Shown: positions 43,878 through 55,626 of the stretch, in pieces
How positions within the stretch are numbered: position 1 is the first letter of the stretch
Layout: each line of letters begins with the position of its first letter
Source of the DNA: Rhipidocladum racemiflorum
Taxonomy: Eukaryota > Streptophyta > Magnoliopsida > Poales > Poaceae
Direction: 5' to 3'
NCBI GenBank assembly: GCA_036346355.1
Contig: CM070583.1
Location: 7,130,001 to 7,194,000, forward strand
DNA length: 64,000 nucleotides
Position numbers and translations under genes: made by a program
Notes under the pieces: model-generated
Told to the model about the DNA's origin: nothing
Databases searched by the model: none
The model's input: only the letters and a program-made list of their open reading frames with translations

Positions 43878-44836
43878 TGTCGGCGTACTAGCCAACAGGC
43901 ACCTCCGAGACGGGTGCTTATGAGGTTCCGACGGGGGGCTTTCGGGGCAATCGCCTCGGAATGGAAGACGGTGACGATCGGGGCACCGGGAGGCTCAAGC
44001 TAACGGGGGGGGATGTGGAGTTTTTTACCCAGGTTCAGGCCCTCCGGAGAGTAATAGCCCTAGTCCTGCCTTTCTTGGTATTGCTTGTGCTCTTGCTAGA
44101 GAGGATGAAAACCTTACAGTCTTTTGAACCGAACCCTTCTCCCATGCACCCGGCTCCCTTTTATACTCGGCCGACGGGGCGCATGGGAGGCTTACATCGC
44201 CACCATCATCATTACATCGCTACGCGTATTTAATGCGCGTCACTATTCTTATGTCACATTAATGTCTGCCGCATCCGTCACAATCTCGCCTCGGCCCCAT
44301 GTCCACCAACGCCGCCTGCTCCGTCATGGGGTGAGGTGTAGTCGTGACGTCTCCCATAGCCATGATGCGCTCGGGAAGGTGCGCCGCCACGCTGCAGCTT
44401 CCATAAGCTTCCACATTTAATGCGCACGATTCGCATTTAATGTCCCTGATCTCGGCAGGACTATCCCGGGGATGGTGCGCGGTGGCGAGGATCAGACGCC
44501 ACGTGCCCTTTGGCGACCACCGCTGGCGCGTCTGCGCCTGGCTCAGACGCCACGTGTCCGGCTGGGCGATCTCCTTGCCGGTCGCCAGCCGCCTGGCTCA
44601 GATGCCACGTATGTCGGGGCGACCACCTTACCGTCGCTTGCCGCCTGGCTCAGACGCCACGTGTCCGGGCGATCACCTTGCTGGGTCGCCCGGCCGCCTG
44701 CTCAGACGCCACGTGTCGGGGCGACCATCTGTATGGGTTTTTCTCTTGCCGTGGCGATGGGCCCAAGCACGCATACGCTGCCACTTGATTCCTTTTAGCG
44801 CTGGGAGCGGGTACCTTGGTGTAGAATACGCCGACA
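43878..44836 (-). repeat. 3' LTR of the Gypsy element
   Basis: This is a 959-bp LTR, direct copy of 62406-63437. A TATA box (TATAAAA, minus strand) lies at 44158-44164. Upstream of it on the minus strand (44490-44720) are five CAGACGCCACGTG units, one mutated to CCACGTA. It is shorter than the 5' LTR mainly through many one- and two-base gaps. Confidence 0.9.
44490..44720 (-). promoter_or_regulatory. Array of GACACGTGGC boxes in the 3' LTR
   Basis: Five units of about 50 bp each contain the core CCACGTG(T/C)C (minus strand GACACGTGGCGTCTG) at about 44500, 44555, 44604 (CCACGTATG), 44657 and 44710. The best match the G-box/ABRE type GGACACGTGGC bound by plant bZIP factors. The same array is at 63035-63315 in the 5' LTR. 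Confidence 0.7.
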
Positions 44837-44850
44837 AGAGCCCCGGCCCA
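44837..44850 (-). other. Polypurine tract of the Gypsy element
   Basis: The minus strand reads TGGGCCGGGGCTCT directly before the 3' LTR. It is G-rich though not purely purine. Position is the main evidence. Confidence 0.55.
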
Positions 44851-45252
44851 CCTAGGAGCGCTTTTGGTCTTCTGCTCTTCTTCTTCTTTAATTGGCGGCT
44901 TGAGAATCTGCTCCGGCTCTGGTGGGACCCTTCAAAGGTCCGCGCGCCTCGCAAAAAAGATCTTCCGGCTTCTCTGATTCCCAGGCGGTTTGCGCGGTTA
45001 CTTCCTCCTTGTAACCGCCGCACGTTCCTTGGGATGCGCCCCATTGATGAGGCTCTTAAACTTCATCTTTTTCGAATCGCCGCGCCTTTTCGGTTTTCCC
45101 GCCGGTTCGCCTTCCGCGGCCTTATAAAAGGCCGATCGAAGAGGGAGTAGTTCTTCCCCCTTTCAACTCTCCACATTCCACCTCTTTCCGACGTTTCAGG
45201 CTTCCTTGCTTCATCCCCTTTGCGGTTGCGCTTCGAAATCCCTATCCTCCCG

Positions 45253-47787
45253 ATGGCTCCGGTGCTTCCTTCTTCGATTATTGAGGAGGAGAGGGCCGCT
45301 AGGTTCTCCTGAACATCACTGGGCGCCCTTCGCCTCCGCGCCGGATCAAGCCGAGCCCCACCGCCGGCTGGGAAGTGGTTTTCTTCGAGTGGCAGCTCCT
45401 TGCCGGCCTACTACCGCCGGTCTCGACTTTATCTTTACGTGCTCAACTTCTACGCCATTCACCACATTCACCTTCCTCCCAACTCTGTTATCCTCCTTTA
45501 CGCCTTTGCTCACTTCTGCGAGATGTTCGTGGGAGTGCTGCCCAACCTTCTTCTTTTTCGCTTCTTCTACACCCTTTGCGCCGCGGGCAGTACCCCGCCG
45601 GTTTCCGGAAGCTGTCACCTGCGGCTCCGTGACGGGAGCGTTGCGCACTATATCCCATTGGACTGCCGGTCCAATCGAGGGATTAAGGCCAGAGTGGCTG
45701 TATCGCCGAGGACGACAGCGGCATTGAAGTGCTGGATCTTCCGCCGCCCGGCGTCAAGAACCCCAACCTGAGGGCTCCAGTGAGCGATGCGCCGAGCTCA
45801 GGCGATGCTGGCCAGCGTCGACCGGGCTGACGGCGGGCCTGGCGGGGCCATGGTAATCCGGGATTTTATTACCGGAGGTTGTGCCCTCGCGCCATCGCCC
45901 GCCACTGGGCATATGGCGTGGGCGATGGGACCCAGAGTATCCCCGAGGTAACCTCGCTTCCGGCGTCATTCCTTGTTACTTCTATTTCTCTTACGGCAAA
46001 ACCCGATCCTTACGGCGCTTCTTTCCTCCTGCGATTTCTTTTCCTTCGTGCAAGCGGCCGGAATTTGGCCGATGACGTGATCGTCTGGTGGATGCTGCAT
46101 CGGGTTTATCCGCCCCGTCCCTCCGTTCCGGCGGCGCGTCCCACTTTGCCGGGCTGTCCCGGAGCGCGGCAATAATCCGCGCCGCCCTCGATGGACGCCA
46201 TGGGCTCGCCTGTCGTGACACGCCAGCGCCCTTAACGATTCAGATCCTCTCTCGCAGCGGTCGTGAGGGGCGACGAGTGGCGCAGGGCGCCGGACGATGA
46301 CGACGGCTCGCCCTTCCTTCCTGAAGGCCCCGCCTCTGAGCCCGGCGGCGAGGACTTCCACGTCGGCCGCGGGGCTTCTTCGGTTGCGGCAACGGGTTCC
46401 TCCGTGGTGGCGGGGGGCTCGTCGACCGACGGGGGCTCGTCCACCCTTGCCCCTGCAGGGGGCGCGACGCTGGACCCTCCGCTGCCGATCCTTTTTGTGC
46501 CGCCACCGCCACCAGCAGCGGTGGTCCTTCCTCCGCCTTCGCCGCCCGGCCGATGGCGGAGTACGCCTCCGCCTCTCGCCCGCCGCCCGGCGATGGCGGG
46601 TTCGCCTCCGCCTCCGCCTCCGTTGGCTGTGGCGGATCCGCCGCCTCGCTGCGAAGGCTGTCTCGTTCCGAGCGTGCCCGCTTCCCAAGGCGGCGCCAGT
46701 ACTCACTGGAGATGCAAATACAATAAAAATTTTTGTTAAGATTAATCTCACCGTTATTTCCTCCTTTGTCCAGGGTTCCGCTCCGGATATCCTCGCTGCT
46801 CGTGCCGGGACGGCTAAGGTGCCGCGTCGCCGTGGCTGCGCCACCGGGTCGCCGAGTCCCAGGATGGTCGAGGCCGGCGGGCGATTCTCGAGCGATCAGC
46901 TACTGCGGTCGTCGCCAGACCAAGGCCCGTTCGGCCCCGTCCCTACCCTCGAACTTCCCTTGCCTCCGTTCCTCGGCGGGCGATGCCCACTCTTGGCGGC
47001 CCTCGCGAGCTCTACTCCAAAGACGAGCAATCGTCCTGGTGACGAGCAGGAGCGGTTGACGGAGGCGGGAACGAAATCAACCGCCTCCGCAAGGAGGTGG
47101 CGGACTCGCACGATCGGGCGGGCTGGAGGCTGCACCGCGAGGGAGCGGGAGCGGCAGGAGCAAAGCACCAGCCGCGCCGAGCGTCTCTCCGCGGAGCTGG
47201 AGGCGGAGAGAGCTGACCGGGCTCAGTCGGAGGTGGAGACACTGCGGATGCTGCGCCACGCCTTCGATCGGACGGTGGCCAGCCTTGCTCCATTGGGGCT
47301 GGAGCAACCGGGTCCGCGGGAGGAGAGGCCACGGCATTACGCCTTTTGCCTCTGCCAGGCCGCGGACTTCCTCACGCGCCTGCCTGCCGCCCTTTCTGCT
47401 CGGTCCGCCCAGGAGGGGCGCGCAGTTGCAGCGGCTACGGCGAAGTACGTGCTGGCTTGCTGCGCCAGCCGTGACGCCAACTTCAATCCCGCGGTTGCTG
47501 TCCAAGGGCTAGAGGGCGACTGGGTGCAGGCGGAGGAGCGAGTTCACGAAGCCTCCGAGCGGGTTGCCGCCCAGCTAGCGATGGAGAACCCCCAGATGGA
47601 GGCGGTGGCGGAGGACGTGGCGATGGTGCTGGACGTGGCCCCCCTGCTGAAGATGCAGCGGCAGCCGAGGAGGCGGCAGATGACCCGGAGGACCCTCCAG
47701 CGCCCCCTCAGTAGCTTTTCTTCTTTTCTTTTTCGGTGGTGCCTTTGTCTGCAAAACTTTAGGCATTTATCATTTCGAATGAAATAG
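45253..47787 (+). pseudogene. Antisense extra ORF of the Tat element (Transposase_28-type domain)
   Basis: It lies opposite to gag-pol, between integrase and the 3' LTR, as in other Tat elements. It starts MAPVLPSSIIEEERAARFS and hits a stop. The conserved domain follows at 45400-45680 in another frame: RLYLYVLNFYAIHHIHLPPN, then SVILLYAFAHFCEMFVGVLP and LLLFRFFYTL, the pattern of the 'putative gypsy type transposon' family. Downstream, 46297-47787 is open for 496 codons. Its last third looks genuine, with a charged coiled-coil stretch (AERLSAELEAERADRAQSEV) and an Ala-rich helical end. The first two thirds are Arg/Pro/Ser-rich and may be in the wrong frame. The role of this protein is not known in the lineage. 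Confidence 0.65.
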
Positions 47788-48389
47788 AAGTGTAAGCTCC
47801 CTGCCAAGTTGCCTAAAAACTTGCTTTCGCCGTAATTTTTTCTGGTTCCACACGAACGAGCACATAATCGCTTAAAGACTTAAAGTCTTGCGCCGCGGGA
47901 CCTCGGCCCTCAAACCCCTCGCCTTAGCAAAATTTGCCTCCCAGGTAGCCTCTAGGGAACGAACACTTAGTGAGTCGTGACAGGACCTTGGGCTTTTGGC
48001 AATCGGTGCTCGAGGCGCCGACTTCACGGGGACACCGAGTGTCATGGCCGTCTTTGGGGTCGTATGAACCAGCCGCCCAACCGCCTGGCTTCTGACGTCG
48101 CTCTCACTTAGCGATTCCGTCTTTGCCACTGGGTGTTTGCAAGGCGGCAGTGGTACTGTGGGCGAGTGCCTTGGCGCTGCCCAAGCGATGGGCAAAAGAC
48201 CGAAGAGAGGGCAGAAAGAACAAATACTTTGATAAAGGAAGCCAAGATTTAATTTTAAACATAAGGTCTCCCCGACCCACGGCGGAGAGGAAGACACACT
48301 CCGGCCGAGAGGGACACCCTAGGACTTACAACCGATCAGGGGTAGAACTTGCGCAGATTTTCTATATTCTCGAGTTTGCTAGCTCTTCA
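47788..48389. other. Gypsy 3' region between integrase and antisense ORF
   Basis: No gene is recognised. The two genes of the element converge here, so it should hold both 3' untranslated regions. An AATAAA-like signal could not be fixed with confidence. Confidence 0.5.
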
Positions 48390-49500
48390 CCGTCTTGATG
48401 GCCACTGACTGCCGGGACGAGAGATCGAGACCACTTTGAAGGGTCCCTCCCACTGGGAGACAGTTTATGCGACCCGGCATGCGATCGATTCTTCGCCAAG
48501 ACCAGGTCGCCTAACGCAGGCCGTTCTCTCATTGACCCGGGAGGCGTGGTACCGCTGAGACTTTGTTGGTATCATGCGGCGCGCAAAGCCGCCGATCTCG
48601 CGCCTCTTCCAGAGGTTGACGCCGTCCGCCACTCCTCCTGCTCCTCTTCTCTCGTGAATGCCGCGACGCTGGGTGATCCAGCTCAATTCGTAAGGGAGAA
48701 CAGCTTCTGCGCTGTAGACCAGAAGAAAGGAGTTTCCCGGTAGCCCAGCCTAGGAGTGGTCCGGCGACCACAACACAGTGGGAGTTCTTCGGTCCACCGG
48801 CGCCACGCTTGTGGAGTCGGCCGAACGCCGGTCTTGAGGCCCTTCAACACCAGCGTGTTGGCCCGCTCGACCGGCCGCGTTGCTCTTGGGGTGGGCGGCC
48901 AGAGGCAAAGCAGACTTTGGTGCCCATCTCTTCACAGAAATCCAAGAAGGTCGCACAGAATCAGGCGCCGTTGTCGGTGATAATGCGGTTGGCGACCCCA
49001 AAGCGCGAAAATCCCTTGCATGAACTTGATCGCAGCGGCGGTGATGGACCCCACTGCCTCGGCTTCTGCCCACTTCGTGAATTTGTCGATGGCGACGAAC
49101 AGGTGGGTGTAGCCTCGTGGGCCTCGCGAACGGGCTCAGATATCCGACCCCATCGCGAAGGGCCAAGAGAGCGGGATAGTTTGCGGTGGCCTGGCTGGTT
49201 GGTGGATCTGCTTGGCATGGAATCGCACGCCGCATCTCCTCACCACCGCAAGCATCCTGGAGGGCGGTTGGCCAATAGAACCCTTGACGGAAAGCCTTTC
49301 CCGCCATCGCTCGTCCGACATATGGCTCCCCGTGACACGCCTCCGTGGATATCAGAGAGCAAACTGCTCCCCTCTTCCCGAGTGATGCACTTCAGAAGAA
49401 TTCCGTTCTTACCCCGGCGGTATAGATCCCCGCCCACCAGGGTATAGCACTTGGCCTTTCGTGCTATCTTCTCTGCTGACGCATCATCGTCGGGGCATTC
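48390..49500 (-). pseudogene. Gypsy integrase (frameshifted)
   Basis: The domain inserts the element's DNA into the host chromosome. Minus-strand pieces in different frames give the zinc-binding N terminus (AFRQGFYWPTALQDA), the core with WAEAEAVGSITAAAIKFM and RFGVANRIITDNGA (catalytic Asp in TDNGA), then AAHPKSNAAGRAG, where functional copies have NGQVERAN around the Glu. The C-terminal part (VNERTACVRRPGLGE, then GDLVLAKN-like) reaches about 48400. At least four frame changes and a stop after DNGA are visible. Confidence 0.75.
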
Positions 49501-50692
49501 TTGATCCCTCAGGTAGGCCAGGATCGGATCCATCCATGTGCCTTCCCGGTCAAGCACAGCGACCACGAGGTGGCCGTCCGGGTACTCCGCCTGGCCAAGC
49601 GTTTCCGCTGGATTCACTTTCCCTCCAAGGGCGAGGGCTGAAGCGGCATCACCACCGTCCCCGTCAGAAATGGGGGCTGCGATGGACGGTCGCGGAAGCC
49701 TTTCTTCAAAGACTCCGACCGGCACAGGAGATCTGGTTGAGGCGAGCTGGGCGAGCTCGTCTGCCAGATGGTTGTCGCGTCGGGGGATGTGAGTATACCC
49801 CAACCCTTCGAAATGCCTTTCCAACTTCCTGACCTCCGCCAGGTACGCCGCCATGACGGGGTCAGGACAGGAGAAATCTTTCCTTACCTGATTGACGACG
49901 CCAGGAGTCGCCTTTACTTGCAGCGCCGGACGCCGACGCGGGCGCGCAGCCCACCAAAGAAGCCCTCAGACTGGCGACGTTGTTAGTGGCCTTGAAGTCG
50001 AGGACGACCACGTACTTGAGGTGGTCCCCTGGTCGGAGAGACCGGAAGAACCCCACTTCGCGCCTTCAAGCCTGAAGGACCTGTCGAAGAAGAGCGTCCA
50101 GGGGAGGACGCGGGAGCTCATCGGCCGGGCTCTACCGAGTCCACTCGGCGACTAAGTCCGCCACCTTTGACTCTTTATCGCAGCACGAGGAGCTTAACTT
50201 GACACCGAACTCCCCAGCTCGACGGACCACTTTGCGGTGCGGCCTCTCGCTTCTCGGTTGTGGAGGATTTCACGCAAGGGATATGAGGAGACCTCGTGAT
50301 CTCCCTCCTTGAAAATAGTGCCGCAACTTTCTCGATGCTACCACCACAAAGATAGACCATCTTCTCGAGCCTGAGGGTACCTTGTTTCTGCGTCGTGTAG
50401 CATTCTCACGATGTAGTAGACCGGCCGTTGGACACCTTCCTGCTCCGCCACTAGCGCCAAGGCCACTACGAATGGGCTAGCCGCCACATACAAGATAGAA
50501 CGGCTCGCCCGGCTCAGGGGCGACCAGCACTGGGGGGGAAGAGAGGTACTTCTTCAGATCTTCAAATGCTCGCTGGGCTTCTGGGGTCCATTCAAATGAG
50601 TTGGTCTTCTTCAATAGCTTGAACAGCGGCAGACTTTTTTCCCCGAGCCGGGATATGAACCGGCCCAGGGAGGCTAGCCGGCTACCAAGCAT
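49501..50692 (-). pseudogene. Gypsy RNase H and connection domain (frameshifted)
   Basis: The piece at 50692-50477 contains LASLGRFISRLGEKSLPLFK and FEWTPEAQRAFEDLKKYLSS, the link between reverse transcriptase and RNase H. The piece at 49854-49600 contains KLERHFEGLGYTHIPRRDNH followed by LADELAQLAS, the end of the second, Tat-type RNase H. RNase H degrades the RNA strand during reverse transcription. The segment between is broken by several frame changes. Confidence 0.72.
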
Positions 50693-51329
50693 TGCGATTG
50701 CTTGAGCCGGGTAGGCGGTCGCATCCGCCGATCGCTTCTATCTTTTCCGGATTGACTTCGATTCCACGGCTGGAGACCAGGAAACCGAGCAGCTTTCCAG
50801 ATGAGACACCAAACACACACTTCTCGGGATTCAACTTCAGACAGTAGTTTCTGAGGCGAGAGAAGGTCTCTTCTAGATCCTGAACGAGCTCATCGGCCTT
50901 TTTTGTTTTTACCACCAGATCATCGACATACACTTCCAGATTCTTCCCTATTTGGGGCCGAAACACTATGTGCATGGCCCGCTGATAGGTGGCGCCAGCG
51001 TTCTTCAGCCCGAAAGGCATCCTGACATAACAGTATACACCGAGGGGAGTCACAAAAGCAGTCTTTTCTTCATCTTCTTGCGCCATGCTGATCTGGTGGT
51101 AGCCGGAGTAGGCGTCGAGGAAGCATAGAACTTCGCACCCCGCCGTGGAGTCGACGACGATGTCTATCCGCGGCAAGGGGTACGGGTCCTTGGGGCAGGC
51201 TTTGTTGAGATCAGTAAAGTCGATGCACATTCGCCACCTCCCGTTGGACTTCTTTACAAGCACGGGGTTGGCCAGCCACTCCGGGTAGGTGGCCTCCCGC
51301 ACGATCTTAGCAGACAAAAGTTTTTCCAC
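50682..51329 (-). pseudogene. Gypsy reverse transcriptase domain
   Basis: A 215-codon open frame covers nearly the whole polymerase domain: NGRWRMCIDFTDLNKACPKD, LCFLDAYSGYHQISMAQEDE, FVTPLGVYCYVRMPFGLKNA and the catalytic YVDDLVVKT. It ends LLGFLVSSRGIEVNPEKIEA. All three active-site Asp residues are present. It is the best-preserved part of the Gypsy polyprotein, but upstream and downstream frames are shifted. Confidence 0.88.
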
Positions 51330-51507
51330 TTCATCCCGAATGGCATCCTGTCGCTCAGGCGCCTGCCGCCGGATCTTTTGCCGAACCGTGCGCTCCAGGG
51401 AGCGTTGTTAATCGGTGCTCGATCACCTTCTGAGGACCCCGGTCATTTCGAAGGTTCCCAGCGAACACATCCAGGTTAGACCGGAGGAAGGTGACGAGCG
51501 CGTCTTC

Positions 51508-52404
51508 CTATTTGGCGCTGAGGTCAGTGCCAATCTTGACGACCTTGCCCGAGCCATCCTCGCCCACGGGGACCGCCTTTGCCTCGCCCAAGGGTCTGGG
51601 CGGAGCGCGGGTCTTGGCCGAGGGGGAGGCCGGGTTGTCGTCCTTGTCGCGTGCCGAGCAGGTGGTGCCGGCCAGATCCTGCAGCTGCTTGCTGAGGCGC
51701 AGGGCTTCCAGTCTATCCACCTTCACCGTAATTGGACCTCCAGGCCCTGGGATTTTCACTAGCATGTAGGCGTAATGGGCCACTGCCATGAACTTGACCA
51801 GGGCCGGGCGGCCGAGCAAGGCATTGTAGGGGAGGTCGAAATCAGCGACCTCAAAATCCACCAGCTCTGTCCGGAAGTTCTCCGAACTTCCGAACGTAAC
51901 CGGCAACCGGACTTGCCCCAGGGGTAAGAGGCCCACCCCGGGGGCAACTCCGTAAACAATGGGCCGACGCAGCTCGTCAGACGAGATTTGGAGCGCCTGG
52001 TACGCTCCAACGGATAGCAGGTTGATAGCACTGCCTCCATCAACCAGGACCCGCCCCAGCTTCGCATTGCGGACCGTGGGGGACACCACGATCGGGAGAT
52101 GGCCAGGGCCGGAGGTGTTCTCCGGGTGGTCGGCCCGGCTGAAAGTGATCGGCTGCTCCGACCACTTCAACGGCCGGCTCGCCCCGGAGGATGACGTTGT
52201 GGCACACACCTGCCTCAGATCCCGCTTGTACTGCGAGTTCGATGAGTAGGTGGCGGAGCCACCATGTATGAACGCCACCGTGCGCTCCGCCTGCTGGAAG
52301 GCTAGCGGAGTCGCACCTTCGTCGTCTTCGTCTTCGTGATCTTTCTCTCGGCGTTTCTTGAGCCGCCTGTCAACCAGCTTGGACACAACTTGGCAGTCTT
52401 CCAA
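51508..52404 (-). pseudogene. Gypsy aspartic protease region and gag C-terminus
   Basis: A 298-codon frame starts just after the knuckle-like CPIHRTSGHDLEDC sequence. It continues with Lys/Arg/Asp-rich residues, then AKLGRVLVDGGSAINLLS. The DGGS is the Tat-type aspartic protease active site (D-x-G-S/A). FDLPYNALLGRPALVKFMAV further on is the family's conserved Leu-Gly-Arg block. The enzyme would cleave the Gag-Pol polyprotein. The frame is lost between 51508 and the reverse transcriptase at 51329. Confidence 0.8.
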
Positions 52405-53261
52405 GTCGTGTCCGCTTGTTCGATGGATGGGGCAATAGGGCTTGCCGCCATCGTTTTCGCGGCGGGGCGAGCGACGGTCCCTGCGGTCGCCGCGCGCCGC
52501 CGGCGCTCGTCCCGTCGGTCCTGATCGTCATGACGCCGGGATTTGGGCTTTGGCTCAGCGACCAAGACCTCCCTAGCGGTTGCCTCCCTCCGCTTTTTCT
52601 TTTTCTTCTTGCGGTCGGAGGACTTCGAGGCGCCAGCGTCGCCGGAGTCAGAAGGCCTTGTCGCACTGCCAAGACTTCCGGCTGCCGCTCGGGCGCACTT
52701 GTGCGCCAGGGAGAACAGCTTCAGGCGTGGTTGAGATGACGCTACGTGGCCATCTTTTCCGCATCTTCCGGTCTCGGACCCCTCCGGAAAGCAATAATCA
52801 CCGATTGCTCGTAAATCCGGGGATCGTGGTTATGTAGTGGCTGAACCGCCGGATGAACTCTCTCGAGACTCCCCTCTTCTCGCCTCCGTAGCGTGGAGAT
52901 CGCCCTCCACGCCCTGGTTGAGCGTGAAGAGCCCTGAAAGTTGGCGACAAAATGTCGCACAGCTCCTCCCACGAGTGTACAGAGCCTCGCGGAGGTTAAG
53001 TAGCCAAGACGCAGGCGAGCCCGTCAGCGATGTCGGGAGGTAGTTGGCCATTACTTTCTCGGACCCTCCCGCCGCACGCACCACCGTGGTGTAGATCTGC
53101 AGGAACTCCTCCGGGTTGGTGGTACCATCATACTTCTCGAAGGAGGCGGGGCGGAACCTCTCCGGCCATGCAGCTTGCCGAAGGCGGAGAGAGAACGCCT
53201 GGCATCCGACGTTGTAGGGGGAGCAGCGTCGTTCGCCAGCTCCTCGATCCTGAGGAGAGGA
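52405..53261 (-). pseudogene. Gypsy gag, truncated at its N-terminal side by Copia
   Basis: The fragments YLPTSLTGSPASWLLNLREA (53084 frame), FVANFQGSSRSTRAWRAIST (52972 frame) and PRIYEQSVIIAFRRGPRPED fit the retrotransposon gag domain (AxxWLLNL...F...F...ESL...AF..G). Several frame changes are present. On the upstream side the sequence stops at 53261, where the Copia LTR begins. The remainder of gag is not found on the other side of the Copia block, so it has been deleted. Confidence 0.7.
53257..53261. repeat. Copia insertion junction, candidate duplication GAGGA
   Basis: GAGGA abuts the Copia LTR terminus TGTGGGG. No GAGGA is found at the right end of the Copia block, where the element is truncated, so the duplication is only inferred. 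Confidence 0.4.
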
Positions 53262-54766
53262 TGTGGGGTTCGGGTAGGCTACGCGAGCATAAAATCAAAA
53301 TTTCTACCACGAACACCCAAGATCACATGGAAGTAAAGGATCACAGATCGTTACCCTTGTCGCGCAGATGCAGCGGAAGCAGATTCATGCGCGTTGAGGA
53401 AGTAGTTGATCACCTCCCGATCGGCACCGATCTCCACCGAGTTGTTGCCGTCCTCGTCCGAGTGGTCGCCGACCTCGTCCGAGTGGTCGCCGACCTCGTC
53501 CGAGTGGTCGCCGATCTCGTCCGCGTGGTCGCCGACCTCGTCCGAGTGGTCGCCGATCTCGTCCGCGCGGTCGCCGATGAAAGTCGTCGGAGATCCAACC
53601 GAAAAGCGCGTCCACGGATGGCAGCGCCTCTGCGATATCCACACGCATCGAGCAGAACGCCAGGCGGGTGTGCTAGCACCTCGCCGCGCAGCTTGGGTTT
53701 CTGGGGAGCAGGAGGGATGCACGGCGGCTGAACGTGGTGAGGGTTCTAATCCGTGCCATGCACTGTTCCTGGCCTCCCCTTTTATAGACACGCTAGTGGG
53801 CCGAAGCCCGCTAGGTTTCCATCTCCAATGCGGATCCTATCCATGCACAAACCCGTAAACTATTCCAACTCGTTAAGTGTGTGACCCGTTAGGTTCAGTG
53901 CAAGTCGGTTATGAATTCGGAACCCGTTTCCAATTCATTGATCAACAAATGCACCTAGCGATGCGTATTGACCCCGTGATGCACGTAATCAATATTCGGC
54001 TGAACCTTGATACACTCACATACCGATCCCTTCACCACACGATACCAGTCAAGCTCAAGGCGAGATGCGTGCCACCCTTGTTGATAGCTCGACCACTTCA
54101 CTTCACTCGGCAAAGGTGATGGATACAAACCATGACCAACTCTTTAGTCATATTAGCACGGCCGTGCATTTTCCTTATCCATCCACTCGAGGGGCCCAGA
54201 GGTATCTCTCCGTTATCTAGGAGGGGCAAATCCCATCTTGATCATCACACCCTTGGCAATGTATCGTGGCATACCCGATATTTCATCTTTATGACTACCC
54301 TGCTACGGTGTAGCGTTTGATGATACCAAAGCATACAAGTCTACATGCTAGGCATCCATGACAATCTCGTGTCTAAGGACCATATAGGCGCACCACTCGA
54401 GACTATACGCTGATGGCACTATAAGAGATAACAACTCACAGCGTCTCGGAGTGGGTCTTGTCCGACTACCCATGTTCTCCAACATGTGTCCACATTATTG
54501 GTTTGATATCTCCATATCTATGGTATGCGAAACATTACCATCAACCAATACATGTGCTGATCAAATTATTACCGCTCCTCGTAATGATATGGATCGAGGA
54601 CCCGTTTAGAATAATGTCACTTGACAATGTGTTTCACAATCGGATCGTATCCAATGAACAAAGTCGTAACATATATTCAGGGAACCGATAAACAAAGTTA
54701 TCATTATTACATGAACAAAGACGTTTTACAATCATCACCATGATTGATCTAGGGCATATTCCTTCA
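53262..54766 (-). repeat. Copia 3' LTR (1505 bp)
   Basis: The minus strand starts TGAAGGAATATGCCC and ends CGAACCCCACA. A TATA box (TATAAAAGGGGAGG) lies at 53774-53786. Downstream in the transcribed part is a 21-bp minisatellite (53450-53575). It differs from the copy at 60064-61562 mostly by one- or two-base indels. Confidence 0.92.
53450..53575. repeat. 21-bp minisatellite in the Copia 3' LTR
   Basis: Six units of GTGGTCGCCGA(C/T)CTCGTCCG(A/C) lie head to tail. On the minus strand one frame reads a seven-residue repeat GDHSDEV. It is open in every frame because 21 is a multiple of three, so it is no evidence of a gene. Confidence 0.92.
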
Positions 54767-54779
54767 ATCTCCCACTTGC
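54767..54779 (-). other. Copia polypurine tract
   Basis: The minus strand reads GCAAGTGGGAGAT directly before the LTR start. The same sequence precedes the second LTR at 61563-61575. Confidence 0.75.
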
Positions 54780-54786
54780 ACTAGAG

Positions 54787-55620
54787 TCAATCATATAGGT
54801 ACCGAATACCCATTGCTCTTGTGTGCGCCTCATGCTTTGGTTGTGGAAGGGGCTTTGTCAACGGATCAGCCACATTTAGATCCGTGTGCACTTTGCTTAT
54901 CTTCATATCACCTCTCTCAATGATCTCTCGGATCAGGTGGTATCGCCTGAGTATATGTTTGGATTTTTGGTGAGATCTAGGCTCCTTTGCTTGTGCAATG
55001 GCACCACTATTGTCACAATAGAGGTCCACCGAAAGGATGCACTAGTGACCACTCCCAATTCAGAAATAAATTTCCTGATCCAAACTGCTTCCTTTGCTGC
55101 TTGAAGCTGCAATGTACTCGGCCTCCGCTGTGGAATCAGCCATCGCCTCTTGCTTGGAACTTTTCCAGCTCACCGCCCCACCGTTGAGACAGAATACAAA
55201 CCCGGATTGCGATCGCGAATCATCTCGCTTGGTTTGGAAGCTAGCATCGGCGTAACCTTTTACGACGAGCTCCTCCTCTCCTCCAAAGACCAAGAACATC
55301 TCCTTAGTCCTTCGCAAGTATTTGAGGGTGTTCTTTACAGCCACCCAGTGACTATCACCAGGATTCGATTGGTACCTGCTCGTGACACTCAGAGCATATG
55401 ACACATCTGGGCGCGTACACAACATGGCATACATGATGGATCCAATAGCCGGGCGTATGGGATCCGACTCATTCTCTCTTGCTCATCAGGTGTCGAAGCA
55501 CACCGAGTCTTGCTAAGACTTACACCATGTGACATTGGCAAGAAACCTTTCTTGGAATCATGCATGTTAAACCGCTTTAGTATCTTGTCAATGTAATGCA
55601 CTTTGGCTCAATCCAATTAG
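54787..55620 (-). pseudogene. Copia RNase H domain and polyprotein C-terminus
   Basis: The sequence shows MSHGVSLSKTRCASTPDEQE, AMLCTRPDVSYALSVTSRYQ and the RNase H blocks VVKGYADASFQTKRDDSRSQ, AVSWKSSKQEAMADSTAEAE and DLYCDNSGAIAQAKEPRSHQ. It ends near 54787 just before the polypurine tract. There are frame changes near 55389 and 55040. A second, partial copy lies at 61583-62324. Confidence 0.85.
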
Positions 55621-55626
55621 CCTTTT

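Noticed and set aside
53450..53575. Regular 21-bp repeats resembling a CRISPR array
   Set aside because: There are no unique spacers, the units abut each other, and they lie inside a Copia LTR of a plant genome.
53030..53731. Plus-strand frame of 233 codons with VRVVADL repeats
   Set aside because: It spans the Gypsy gag/Copia LTR junction and the 21-bp minisatellite in antisense; it has no domain.
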